Positions 53,380 through 62,523 of a stretch of 64,000 nucleotides of DNA are shown here, in pieces. The notes below the pieces were generated by a model. It did no database searches and had not been told where the DNA came from. It saw nothing but the letters and a program-made list of their open reading frames with translations. Numbering within the stretch: position 1 is the stretch's first letter; every line of letters begins with the position of its first letter. The DNA is taken from the NCBI RefSeq assembly GCF_003254395.2, contig NC_037647.1:3946350-4010349 (forward strand), written 5' to 3'. A program made the position numbers and the translations under genes. This DNA comes from Apis mellifera (lineage: Eukaryota > Arthropoda > Insecta > Hymenoptera > Apidae).

Positions 53380-53538
53380 TCCTACGACATGATTGAATGA
53401 CCGGAGGAACCAAAAAGCATGCGACTCACCATACGATGCGACGAACGCCTTCACTGTGTTGTAGCCCCAGAAGTCATCGAGAAGAAGCCTGTCATCAGGT
53501 AGGAGGATGGAAGAAATCTGTGACAAAACGTCATCAAT
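53380..53538 (-). other. Candidate coding exon on the minus strand
   Basis: The minus strand is open for 53 codons (stop before 53538; TGA at 53377-53379). Its composition looks coding: it includes DDFWGYNTVKAFVASY, codons often end in G or C despite A/T-rich surroundings, and it has acidic and aromatic residues with no low-complexity runs. A strong donor, TATG/GTGAGT, lies at 53430/53429. Two acceptor-like CAG sites preceded by pyrimidine-rich sequence lie at about 53518 and 53489. An exon at 53430-53517 (88 nt) or 53430-53488 (59 nt) keeps this frame open. No protein family is recognised. It lies downstream of the probable minus-strand promoter at 55.84 kb and could be an internal exon of that gene. 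Confidence 0.35.
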
Positions 53539-53678
53539 TTAAAACACGGTTCTCGTTATTCAAACAAATTGAAATATGAAACTATTAAATTTATTACAAT
53601 ATGTAATAATGATACGTATTGAAATTATGATTGATTTCTGTTTAAAAGAATAAAACATTTAGATAGAAAAAAAGATAA

Positions 53679-53961
53679 TTACCTCTTCGCGTGATGGATG
53701 ATCGCCTTATTTTCTTCAAAGAAGCACTGATTCTACCCTGTACCGAAAACGAATATTCAAAATAAAAAAATAAAAATAACAAATTATTAACGCGTTCGTA
53801 CATATTCTGTAATCGGCGAACAAGCACTGATTCTAATTTCGCGTTTCATTATTCTAATTAAATTTAATCAGAGCTATTGTGCTTTAAAAAATATTAAAAA
53901 TATTATGACGAAGCAAACACTGATTCTACTTAACCACATTGCGCGTGGTCGCAAATATTTT
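53679..53961. repeat. Tandem duplication, copy A
   Basis: This is about 283 bp, matched by 54220-54499 at a 541-bp offset with scattered substitutions and small gaps. Both copies contain the word CACTGA(T/C)TCTA three times, about 90-100 bp apart (here near 53727, 53826 and 53918). Both also contain an exon-like 55-nt segment and a TTGCGCG(T/C)GGTC(G/A)CAAATAT block at the right end. Confidence 0.88.
53683..53737 (-). other. 55-nt exon-like segment, copy A
   Basis: On the minus strand it begins after GGTACAG and ends at GAAGAG/GTAATT, so it has an acceptor and a weaker donor. It differs from copy B at six positions. In the frame that is fully open in copy B this copy has two stops, but another frame (GRISASLKKIRRSSITRRG) is open in both. 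A noncoding exon, or a decayed alternative exon, fits best. Confidence 0.25.
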
Positions 53962-54219
53962 TTAAGATTAAAGTCCAAGAAAAACTTTCATCAGCATCTG
54001 CAATCAAATATAAAATATTCTATGTAATTTTTTTCTTAAAAATATAATATTCGTTATTTAAAATCTTGGAATAGCAAAAAATATAACTATGTTCAACTAC
54101 TTAAAACTTTAATAAACATAAAAATAGTTTGATATAAAAAGTTAAATTTCTAATAAATTTTAATAATAATAAAAATATAAAAGATTAAAATCCAAAAAAT
54201 GAGAATCTAATGATTTCTC

Positions 54220-54499
54220 TTACCTCTTCGCGTGATGGATGATCGCCGTATTCTCTTGAGAGAAGCACTGACTCTACTCTGTACCGAAAACGAATATTTA
54301 TAAAAAGAAAAAAATAAAAATAACAAACTAATAACGCGTCCGTATAAATTATAATCGGCGAACAAACACTGATTCTACCTTCGCGTTTCATTATTCTAAT
54401 TAAATTTAATCAGAGCTATTGTGCTCTAAAAAATATTAAAAATACTATGACGAAGCAAACACTGATTCTATTAACCGCATTGCGCGCGGTCACAAATAT
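54220..54499. repeat. Tandem duplication, copy B
   Basis: Partner of 53679-53961. The three CACTGATTCTA-type words are near 54266, 54367 and 54461, the first with one change (CACTGACTCTA). Copy B keeps the stronger splice donor. Confidence 0.88.
54224..54278 (-). other. 55-nt exon-like segment, copy B
   Basis: The minus strand shows GGTACAG as acceptor and GAAGAG/GTAAGA as donor, bracketing exactly 55 nt, the same length as copy A. The frame VESVLLSREYGDHPSREE is fully open and enters in phase with the last base of a preceding codon. Four of the six differences from copy A fall on third positions of this frame, but two of those or neighbouring changes create stops in copy A. No protein family is recognised. 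It lies between the probable first exon (55,786) and the candidate coding exon (53,517), but its open frame does not join directly to the frame of that exon. Confidence 0.3.
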
Positions 54500-55780
54500 A
54501 TTTTCTGAAATTAATATTAAATTAGTGGCATGGGAAAGAGATAAAAGAAGAAACAATATCTTTTTGATATTTTTCTTCTTCTTTCTATCGTACATTTGTC
54601 CTGAAAATATTGTAAAAATTACGAATTATGTATAAATCATGAAAGTGCTTCATAAATTTCTAATTTTTTCACTTTCTTTTAATTAAAACGTAATTTTATT
54701 ATGAATTGCTTAACAACAATCACTAACAATCCTATAAAACAGAATAAAAATTTATACATACGAAATATAAAATTTTACCACATCAAGAAAGGCGTCCATA
54801 TTGGAATTTTTCCCGCCTTTCCATCAGAGAGCTACCACCATAACGCTACCAATTACACCTGCGCAGAAAAAAAATCAAAATTTCTAAATAAATCAATTAA
54901 ATAAAAAATTAGAAATTAGATTATGTTAATAAAGTATCACAACAATCAAATCAAATAAAAATTCTCGATATAAGCTATCTTATTAAATTCGACACTCCAT
55001 TTATACGAAGAATGAGAAATGAACTCAAAATGATTTAATTGTCAAAGAATTATCGATTCTAATAATTTTGTATAAAACATTGAACAAAGATGTATTAATT
55101 AAATAAAACGCGCACAAATTATAAAAAAGAAAAATAGTATTAAATTATTACGCATTAAATAGAACACACGTCTCGAGAAAATTTCAAACGTCTAATTTCT
55201 CACGACGAATCAACGAATGTCACTGCGCTTCGATTTCGCGCATCGAATAACAACATGGAGAGGGGGATACGCTCGACAATTCGACAAGCCGAAACATGTT
55301 TGGACACGAATCCAATTTCTTGGAAACACAATGTTATAAGGATTGTTTCTAGCCTCGAGCAAAATATAAACGACCAAAAAAAGTAAACAATAAACAGAAA
55401 CGTGAGACGTTACACACAATATATACATATATATATATATATGTACGATCGAAAATATATGCGACACTCGAATAATACGAACGAACTATGAAAAATTTAT
55501 TTTATTTTAATACGACTAAAATAATATGAAATAAAGATCAAGAATTTAATTAAAATTATATTAAAAACAGACCAATATACCATTTCAAATTCTCTTTCGA
55601 AATATTTCGATATTTCGACGAGACGTTAACGACGCAATAAACGCAAAATGAACAATCGAAGGAAAAAACGCAAAGAAACACAAAAGACTAATTAATTTCG
55701 TTTTCACTACACTGAATGGATTATTTAGAAACTTAAATTAGCAATGATTGATAAATTTCGTAATAATAAGAGTAAAATAA
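54500..55780. other. AT-rich, probably intronic stretch with one G/C-richer core
   Basis: Mostly A/T-rich. The core at about 54786-54861 contains an E2F-type TTTTTCCCGCC (54807-54817) and CTGCGCAG (about 54859). The minus strand there also has a polypyrimidine-CTGCGCAG acceptor-like site, so this core could be an alternative exon or promoter. CpG-richer DNA at 55190-55330 holds no supported exon. A TA-type microsatellite lies at 55417-55443. Confidence 0.4.
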
Positions 55781-55785
55781 CTTAC

Positions 55786-55843
55786 CGAATAATCCCAATT
55801 CGGCGACGACACGTCCACTCCACACAATTTTCAACTGTAGACT
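55786..55843 (-). other. Putative noncoding first exon (minus strand)
   Basis: On the minus strand, TCAGTC matches the insect initiator TCAGTY, with the A at 55843. The following 58 nt end at TCG/GTAAGTT, a consensus donor with GT at 55785-55784. The only ATG overlapping it, just upstream at about 55851, reads into a stop after six codons, so it is 5' UTR. The exon is preceded by a well-ordered promoter. It would be the first exon of the transcript that may include the exon candidates at 54.2, 53.7 and 53.4 kb. Confidence 0.4.
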
Positions 55844-55925
55844 GACGCCATGCGCAGAACGATGCGCAGTGTGATGCGCACTGGTTCGTTTCGCGCCAAA
55901 AATTAAGCAGACGTTCTGATTGGCT
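55844..55925 (-). promoter_or_regulatory. Compact promoter: CCAAT, E2F-type site and three ATGCGCA boxes
   Basis: Read on the minus strand toward the initiator at 55843, the elements are CCAAT (55919-55923), TTTTGGCGCGAAA (55889-55901, E2F/DP-type), then ATGCGCA or its complement at 55874-55880, 55862-55868 and 55850-55856. The three boxes repeat at exactly 12 bp. TGCGCA is the half-site of NRF-1, whose fly homologue is erect wing. There is no TATA box. This pattern is typical of promoters of broadly expressed or cell-cycle-linked genes. Factor identity is inferred. Confidence 0.5.
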
Positions 55926-55979
55926 GGCGTATAATGCTTATTTTTCCATTCAAAAACGCGCGAAAAATTAAAATATTAT

Positions 55980-58900
55980 GTATGTATATTGTTGGAATCC
56001 TGCAAAAATATTAACTTATTAAAAACATAATAATAAGAAAATTATTAATTCAACAAGATAAATTATTAAATTAAATAAAACAGATAATTGCATAAAGAAA
56101 GATTTTAATATAAAGATTAATTCAAATAAAATTATATTTCGTTTAAATGAAATTTAAATAAAAATAAAACACAAAAGAAAAATTTAATAAAAAAAAATAA
56201 ATAAATTTATAAAAAGAATGATAGAATAAAAAAAAGAAAATAAAAATAATTTAATTTAATATGATTAAAACACATGAATTGAATTTAATTTTAAAATAAA
56301 TAAAATTAAGAAATCAAATTAAGAAAATATAAGAAAGCAAAATATAAAAATATAAAAATCAACAAAATAGAAAAAAACTAAAACACAAAAGGATATTTAA
56401 CATAATAATTTGAAAGATTGAAACCTAAGTAAGATATTTTATATTAAGATGAACAAAATTTGAACAGAATTCAAATATAAAGGAGGGATGATATAAAGAT
56501 AAACAAATTTAAATAACATAAATAATATTTAATACATTTATTTACTGATTGAATTGGAAAATTAAATATAAAAATAAAAAAATTTAACATTGACAATTTG
56601 CTAAATTTACTTGTTTTCTTTAAATGTTTTCCTTGATTTATATAATATGTTAAATCTGTTAAATCTTTCTCCTATGTTTCAGTTCTTTTTGAGTTTTTTA
56701 ACATTGAGATTAAAGATATTTCTTCTATCTTTCAAACTTATGTTATTTTATAAATACTTAACTCTTATATTATATTCACTTTTTATGTTTTATTCATTAT
56801 TTATATATAACAATGTTGGATTCCTTTTTTCATATGTTGCAGCTTTATTACATTTAATTAATTAAATTAGTTATGTTGCAACATACAAAAAAGTATAAAA
56901 TGTTGCAATATATATATAACTATTGAACAAACATAAAAACACAAAAAGAGAAAATAACATAAAGGTTAACTTCTATAAAATAATAAAGTATTGAAACATA
57001 AGATAAAAATTTAATCTCAAAGTTGAAAAAAATCTAAATCTAATAATCTAAAAAAGAACAAAGAAACAATTTAACTTTAGTCAATTGAATTTGAAATATA
57101 TTTATAACAAGAAATTTAACAACATAACACAAATTTGCTAATCTAGTTGTTTTGTTTAAATATCTCTCATGATTTAGTTTTACTAATATTAGATTTTATA
57201 TTTTTATTATTTCTGTTAGATCTTTGTTTTATATTATATTTACTTCAGATTTCTTTAACTTTAAGATTAAATTTTTCTCCTATCTTTCAATTTTATTTCA
57301 CTTACAATATATCCTCTTTTTTTTTATTAATTTTGTATTATATAACCATGTTGAAAATTTATTTTTTTAAATGTGACATATTTGCTAGATTAAATCAATT
57401 TATTATGCAATTTATATGTTGCAACATACAAAAAAGAATAAAATATTGCAATATACAAGTAATGAACAAATATAAGAACATAATAACAGAATGTATCTAA
57501 AAGATTAACTATTATAAAACAAAAATGAATTAAAACTTAAGAAAAGAATTTAACCTCAAACTTAAAAAAAAAAAACTAAATGACCCAAAAAAGAAATTAA
57601 CATAAATTAATTGTTACTTGTCAATTGAATTTGGAAAAATTAGATTAAAAAGAGAATTTATCATTCTAAATTTGTTGAATTTAAATTCTTTTATATAAAT
57701 GTTTTCCCTGATTTAGACAATATTTCTGCTAAATCCTCCTTTCATGTTGTCCCTTCTTTCTAATTTTCTAATTTTTTTAATTTTCAGATTAAATTCTTAT
57801 CTTATCTTTCAGATCTTTTGTTTTTACTTTACAATAGTTAAGTTTTATATTCTCTTTTTATATTTTAGTCATTACTTATCATAGTGTTACATTTCTTTTT
57901 AAATATGCTGCAGCTTTATTACATTCAATTAATTAATTAATTAGTTATGTTGCAACATACAAAAAAGGAAAAAATGTTGCAATATATGAGTAATGAACAA
58001 ATATAAGAACATAAGAAGAGAATGTAACAAAAAGGTTAACTATTACAAAAAAAAAATGATTTGAAACTTAAGAAAAGAAAAGAATTTAATCTCAAACTTA
58101 AAAAAGAATCTAAAAATCTAAATGAACAAAGGAAATCTCAGTGTAAGTTAAATTTAAAAAAAATTTACATAAAAAAATATTAACATTTTTAATTTGTTAA
58201 ATTTAGACATTTTATTTAAATGTTTTTCTTGACTTATATAATATTTCTTTTAGTCTTTTTTTTATGTTATATTTTTTTCAGATTTTTTTAAATTTGAGAT
58301 TAAACTCTTCTCTTATCTTTCAATTTTATTTCATTTATAGTATATCCTCTTTTTTTTATTAATTTTGAAAATATTGAAAATATATATTGAAAATTTCTTT
58401 TTTTATATGTTGCACATTTGTTGGATTCAATTAATTTATTATGCAATTCATATGTTGCAACATACAAAAAAGAATAAAATATTGCAATATACAAGTAATG
58501 AACAAATATAAGAACATAATAATAGAATGTATCTAAAAGATTAAATATTATAAAATAAAAATGAATTGAAACTTAAGAAAAGAATTTAACCTCAAACTTA
58601 AAAAAAAAAATCTAAATCTTCAAAGATCCAAAAATGAATGTAACATAAATTAATTGTTAATTGTCAATTGAATTTGGAAAAAGATTAAAAAGAAGATTTA
58701 AATTCTTTTATGTAAATGTTTTCCCTGATTTAGACAATATTTCTGCTAAATCCTTCTTTTATGTTGTCCCTTCTTTCTAATTTTCTAATTTTTTTAATTT
58801 TCAGATTAAATTCTTATTTTATCTTTCAGTTCTTTTGTTTTTACTTTACAATAGTTAAGTTTTATATTCTCTTTTTATATTTTAGTCATTATTTATGATA

Positions 58901-60250
58901 ATATCATAATGTTACATTTCTTTTTTTATATTCTGCAGCTTTATTACATTCAATTAATTAATTAATTAGTTATGTTGCAACATATAAAAAAGAATAAAAT
59001 GTTGCAATATATGAGTAATGAACAAATATAAGAACATAAGAAGAGAATGTAACAAAAAGGTTAACTATTAGAAAAAAAAAAATGATTTGAAACTTAAGAA
59101 AAGAAAAGAATTTAATCTCAAACTTAAAAAAGAATCTAAACCAGAAAATCTCAATGTAAGTTAAATTTAAAAAAAATTTACATAGAAAAATATTAACATT
59201 TTTAATTTGTTAAATTTAAATGTTTTATTTAAATGTTTTTCTTGACTTGTATAATATTTCTGTTTAATTTTTTTTTTATGTTATATTTCTTTCAGATTTT
59301 TTTAACTTTGAGATTAAATTTTTCTCTTATCTTTCAATTTTATTTCATTTACATCCTTGTAATATAATACATCCTGTATTTGTATCCTTTTTTTTATTAA
59401 TTTTGTATTATATAACTATGTTGAAAATTTCTTTTATTTACATGTTGCACATTTGTTAGATTCAATTAATATATTATGCAATTTATATGTTGCAACATAC
59501 AAAAAAGAATAAAATGTTGCAATATATAAGCAATGAACAAATATAAAGACATAAGAAGAGAATATAACAACATAAAGGTTAACTACTAAAATAAAATAGA
59601 AAAGAATTGAAACATAAGAAGAAGAATTTAATTTGAAAGTTTAAAAATAAATCTAAAAATCTAAAAGATCAAAAAAGAATTTAACATAAATGCTAATTGA
59701 ATTAGAAAAAAACATATTTTTATTTTTATTATATTCTTGTCTTATGTTTTTATATTTGTTCATTGTTATATATTATATGTATCATATATATATATTGCAA
59801 AATTTTATTCTTTTATGTGTTGCAAAATAACAATTGATTAAATCTAACAAAATTTGTTAGATTTAAAATTGCAATATATAAGAAAAGAATTTAACTTTAT
59901 AATACATGAATAATGAATAAAATATAAAAGAAATTATGCAAAAAATAAATAAATATAATAAACAGATATAAGGAAGTAATGTAACATAAAATTCAATTGC
60001 TATTTCTCACAAACTAAAAGAATAAAAATAATTCCAGCATAGAAAAATTATTTAATCTAAAAATTAAGGAAATTTAAAAAAAGAAAAAAAAATAACATAA
60101 AAGTTAACTAAATTTGAAAGAACATAAAAATTTTCTATTGTAATAAATAAATAATAAATAAATATAAAAACATAAAAAGAGAATGTAACACAAAAAGTCA
60201 ACAATTCTAAAGTGAAAATGATTGAATCACACAAGAAGATTTTTCTTCAA
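55980..60250. repeat. Foldback satellite array with alternating inverted arms
   Basis: The palindrome TATGTTGCAACATA lies at 56872, 57415, 57946, 58451, 58971 (last three bases ATA) and 59486, spaced 505-543 bp. On its right is a purine-rich arm with words such as GAAACTTAAGAAAAGAATT and TTTAATCTCAAACTT. On its left is the reverse complement of that arm (for example TTTGAGATTAAA and TATCTTTCAATTT). So the array is a chain of arms of about 260 bp in alternating orientation. Units alternate between two types, giving a higher-order period of about 1.03 kb. The core is about 56,560-59,700. Diverged arms extend to about 55,980 and 60,250, including an inverted arm at 59,720-59,830. No CpG is visible from about 56,152 to 60,346. 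Open frames inside are low-complexity and not genes. Confidence 0.92.
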
Positions 60251-60730
60251 ACAGGATAAGAATCAACTACTGCTGCCATCTTTTCAATGCTTTTAGAAAG
60301 ATATTTCTTTAAAGAGATGTCTTTGGCTTTCAAGAGATGGTACTTACGTTCAATTCTTACCTTATCTCTATCCTTCTCGCACTATTCTTTCTCTTTGCCT
60401 ATGTGTTTCATTTACAGCACTCTAAAGATGGCTAATTCCTTATCTCTACCTATATGCGCCAGCATACGTTCAGTTAAGTTATATGAAGCATTAATTTATA
60501 CGTAAAATATTTTTTGAATTTGAAAATTAGATTTCAATAGAAAATTAAGTTTGCAAAACGTCCAAACTTTTGATCGTTGTGCAACACGAGCAACAAAAGG
60601 AGCCGTAAGAAAAGAAACCGGCGCGGAAGACTAAACCTGAAAATAAAATTTAAATCAAGAGAATTTCTATCAATATTTTACATTTCCATCGACATGAAAA
60701 TGAAAAATGATTGATAGAAAAAGGGCAGGC

Positions 60731-60753
60731 AAAAAAAAAAAAAAAAAAAAAAA
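60731..60753. repeat. A23 homopolymer
   Basis: An uninterrupted A run, the longest I noticed in the window. No target-site duplication or adjacent retroposon body could be identified. Confidence 0.85.
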
Positions 60754-60822
60754 TAAGCGAAATAAGCATCCCAGAAAGCACTACACCCATCTACTTATCT
60801 ACAGTATCTACTTTTCTACAAT

Positions 60823-60849
60823 ATACTACTTTATTTAATAAAGTAGTAT
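60823..60849. other. 27-bp perfect palindrome
   Basis: ATACTACTTTATT, one central T, and the exact reverse complement AATAAAGTAGTAT. Upstream are several CTAC-containing words at short intervals. Confidence 0.85.
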
Positions 60850-61784
60850 CTTGATTGTACATGTACTTAATTTTAAAAACGTTTTCTTTAATCAATATCA
60901 TTTTCAACAAAATCTTTTTCCCTTGTAAAAAAATCCTGAAACAAATTTAAATTAAAAGTATAACATTAACATTTTACTTATTCTAAAAAGCTTTTCTCCC
61001 TCTCTTTCCTAGTTAAACATTTTGTTTGTAATTCTGTTTATTGAAAATCTAACAAATTCTCTTCATAACCATATCTACATTCACACTGACGACACACAAT
61101 TTTCAAAAAATTTGATACGAGATAAACCACATGTGGCAAGAGGAAAATACAAATCAGGATATATCAATGATAGTTAGTGAACAAAGTCACGTAGCTATCA
61201 AGTATCAAATATTTGCTTATAACGAGGAAGTTAAGGATGACAGGATGATCATATTGCCTTGAAAAATAGGAAAACTATTGGTTTGGAAAACGAAACAGAA
61301 TAGGAAAGGCGAAATTGCCTTTTTTAATAAAAAGAAGAACAAAACACGGTTTACAAATCCTATATTTTTTATAACCTACCCTACCTAATATAAAAATTAG
61401 AATATTTATTTGATGATGAGATGTAATCCATTTCGTTGAAAAGTGAGGAGGATACCTGAAACAGACTATACAACAGAATTAGTGAAACTCAAACAACAAA
61501 AATAATTAATTTTCAACAAATGAAGAGATCACACGTTATTTCCTATCTATTTTTTCCTGTTTATTTTCTTCAATTCATACCTGTAACAAACTCAATTACC
61601 AGATTAGTAATTAAAAAATAATTATTAATTAAAAAAAAAAATCAAATTATCAAAATGTTGTTAAGCAATTCATGATTTTAAATGAAAGATATTTATTGAT
61701 AAGAAAGAAATGCAATTTTTAACAGTATTTTCAATAACAAACGCACTTAATAAGGGGGCGCTGAAAAGAGAAAAACGACGAAAA

Positions 61785-62523
61785 GGTAACCAGAAGGGTT
61801 ACCAAAATAATTATCCACTCAATGTGAACCCGAACAAACCGTGAGTGGAATTTTCTTTTTATTTCGCAACACTATTATACTAAAATCTCAAAAGAAAACG
61901 CGAAGAGTGCTTTATTATACTTCAAATGCAATTCTTTATCAAGAAAAGAAAGATAAAAAAAAAAAAAGAAAGAAAGAAAGATAAAAAATTCGCGAAAACA
62001 TATACGAAACTCTGATAAAATAATTTATGCACTCATTATTTTATTGTAGACGCAACACTAAATGCGGAAGATTGCAGCCATAGTCAGAGACTGCCGTCGT
62101 ACAATCACCCTTTGTACAGCCTTTTTGACTGTAATAGGTGATTCAGGAACGAGCTGGAACGTACTTCCACAATCCAAGTGGAAGAAATATGGGCAATTTG
62201 GACAAATAAACGCAACACTACTATAAAAAACGCGATCATTCATCAACGCAACACTAATTCTTCAAATGAATTTAATTAATAAACAAAATTTAATGAATTT
62301 AATATTATTATTCTATAAATCTAAAAAGCTATTTGAAATATCACGATATCATAAATTGATATAATAAGAAAGAATAAATTCAAGTTCAAATATTCAAAAA
62401 AATAAATAAATAAATAAATAAATAAAAAATAAACTAATTCATAATGAAAATAATTAAAAGCAATCGCGATAATTTTTTCAACGCAACTCTAATTCAACCC
62501 GTTATTAATCAATCGCAACACTA
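61785..62523. ncRNA. Right copy, upstream structured part with CGCAACACTA motifs
   Basis: A chain of perfect hairpins: GGTAACC-agaag-GGTTACC (61785-61803), TCCACTCA with TGAGTGGA (61814-61849), AATCACC with GGTGATT enclosing TACAG/CTGTA (62103-62143), and CTTCCAC-aatccaa-GTGGAAG (62164-62184). CGCAACACTA occurs at 61865, 62051, 62211, 62247 and 62514, with one near match at 62482. The last hairpin and several decamers correspond to the left copy at 50.77-51.1 kb. Such a density of exact stems in A/T-rich DNA suggests a structured transcript or a scaffold of repeated protein-binding sites. The strand is unknown. A (AAAT)n microsatellite lies at 62397-62428, and A/GAAA runs near 61957-61980. 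Confidence 0.35.

Larger units (their letters stand above)
60251..61780. other. Mixed stretch: G/C-richer patches, donor-like sites, palindromes
   Basis: Two minus-strand donor-like sites lie 13 bp apart (AAG/GTAAGA with GT at 60360-60359, and GTAAGT at 60347-60342), downstream on that strand of a patch with AAGATGGC (60425-60432, YY1/Pho-type). A second CpG patch at 60575-60640 includes a + strand donor-like GAGCC/GTAAGA. Then come an A23 run (60731-60753), a 27-bp palindrome (60823-60849) and CCACATGTGG (61126-61135, palindromic E-box). The rest is A/T-rich. A small noncoding exon on the minus strand near 60361-60470 is possible but not established. Confidence 0.35.

Noticed and set aside
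56611..57500. 84- and 117-codon Phe/Leu-rich frames
   Set aside because: They lie in the pyrimidine-rich arms of the satellite and are translation of repeat sequence.
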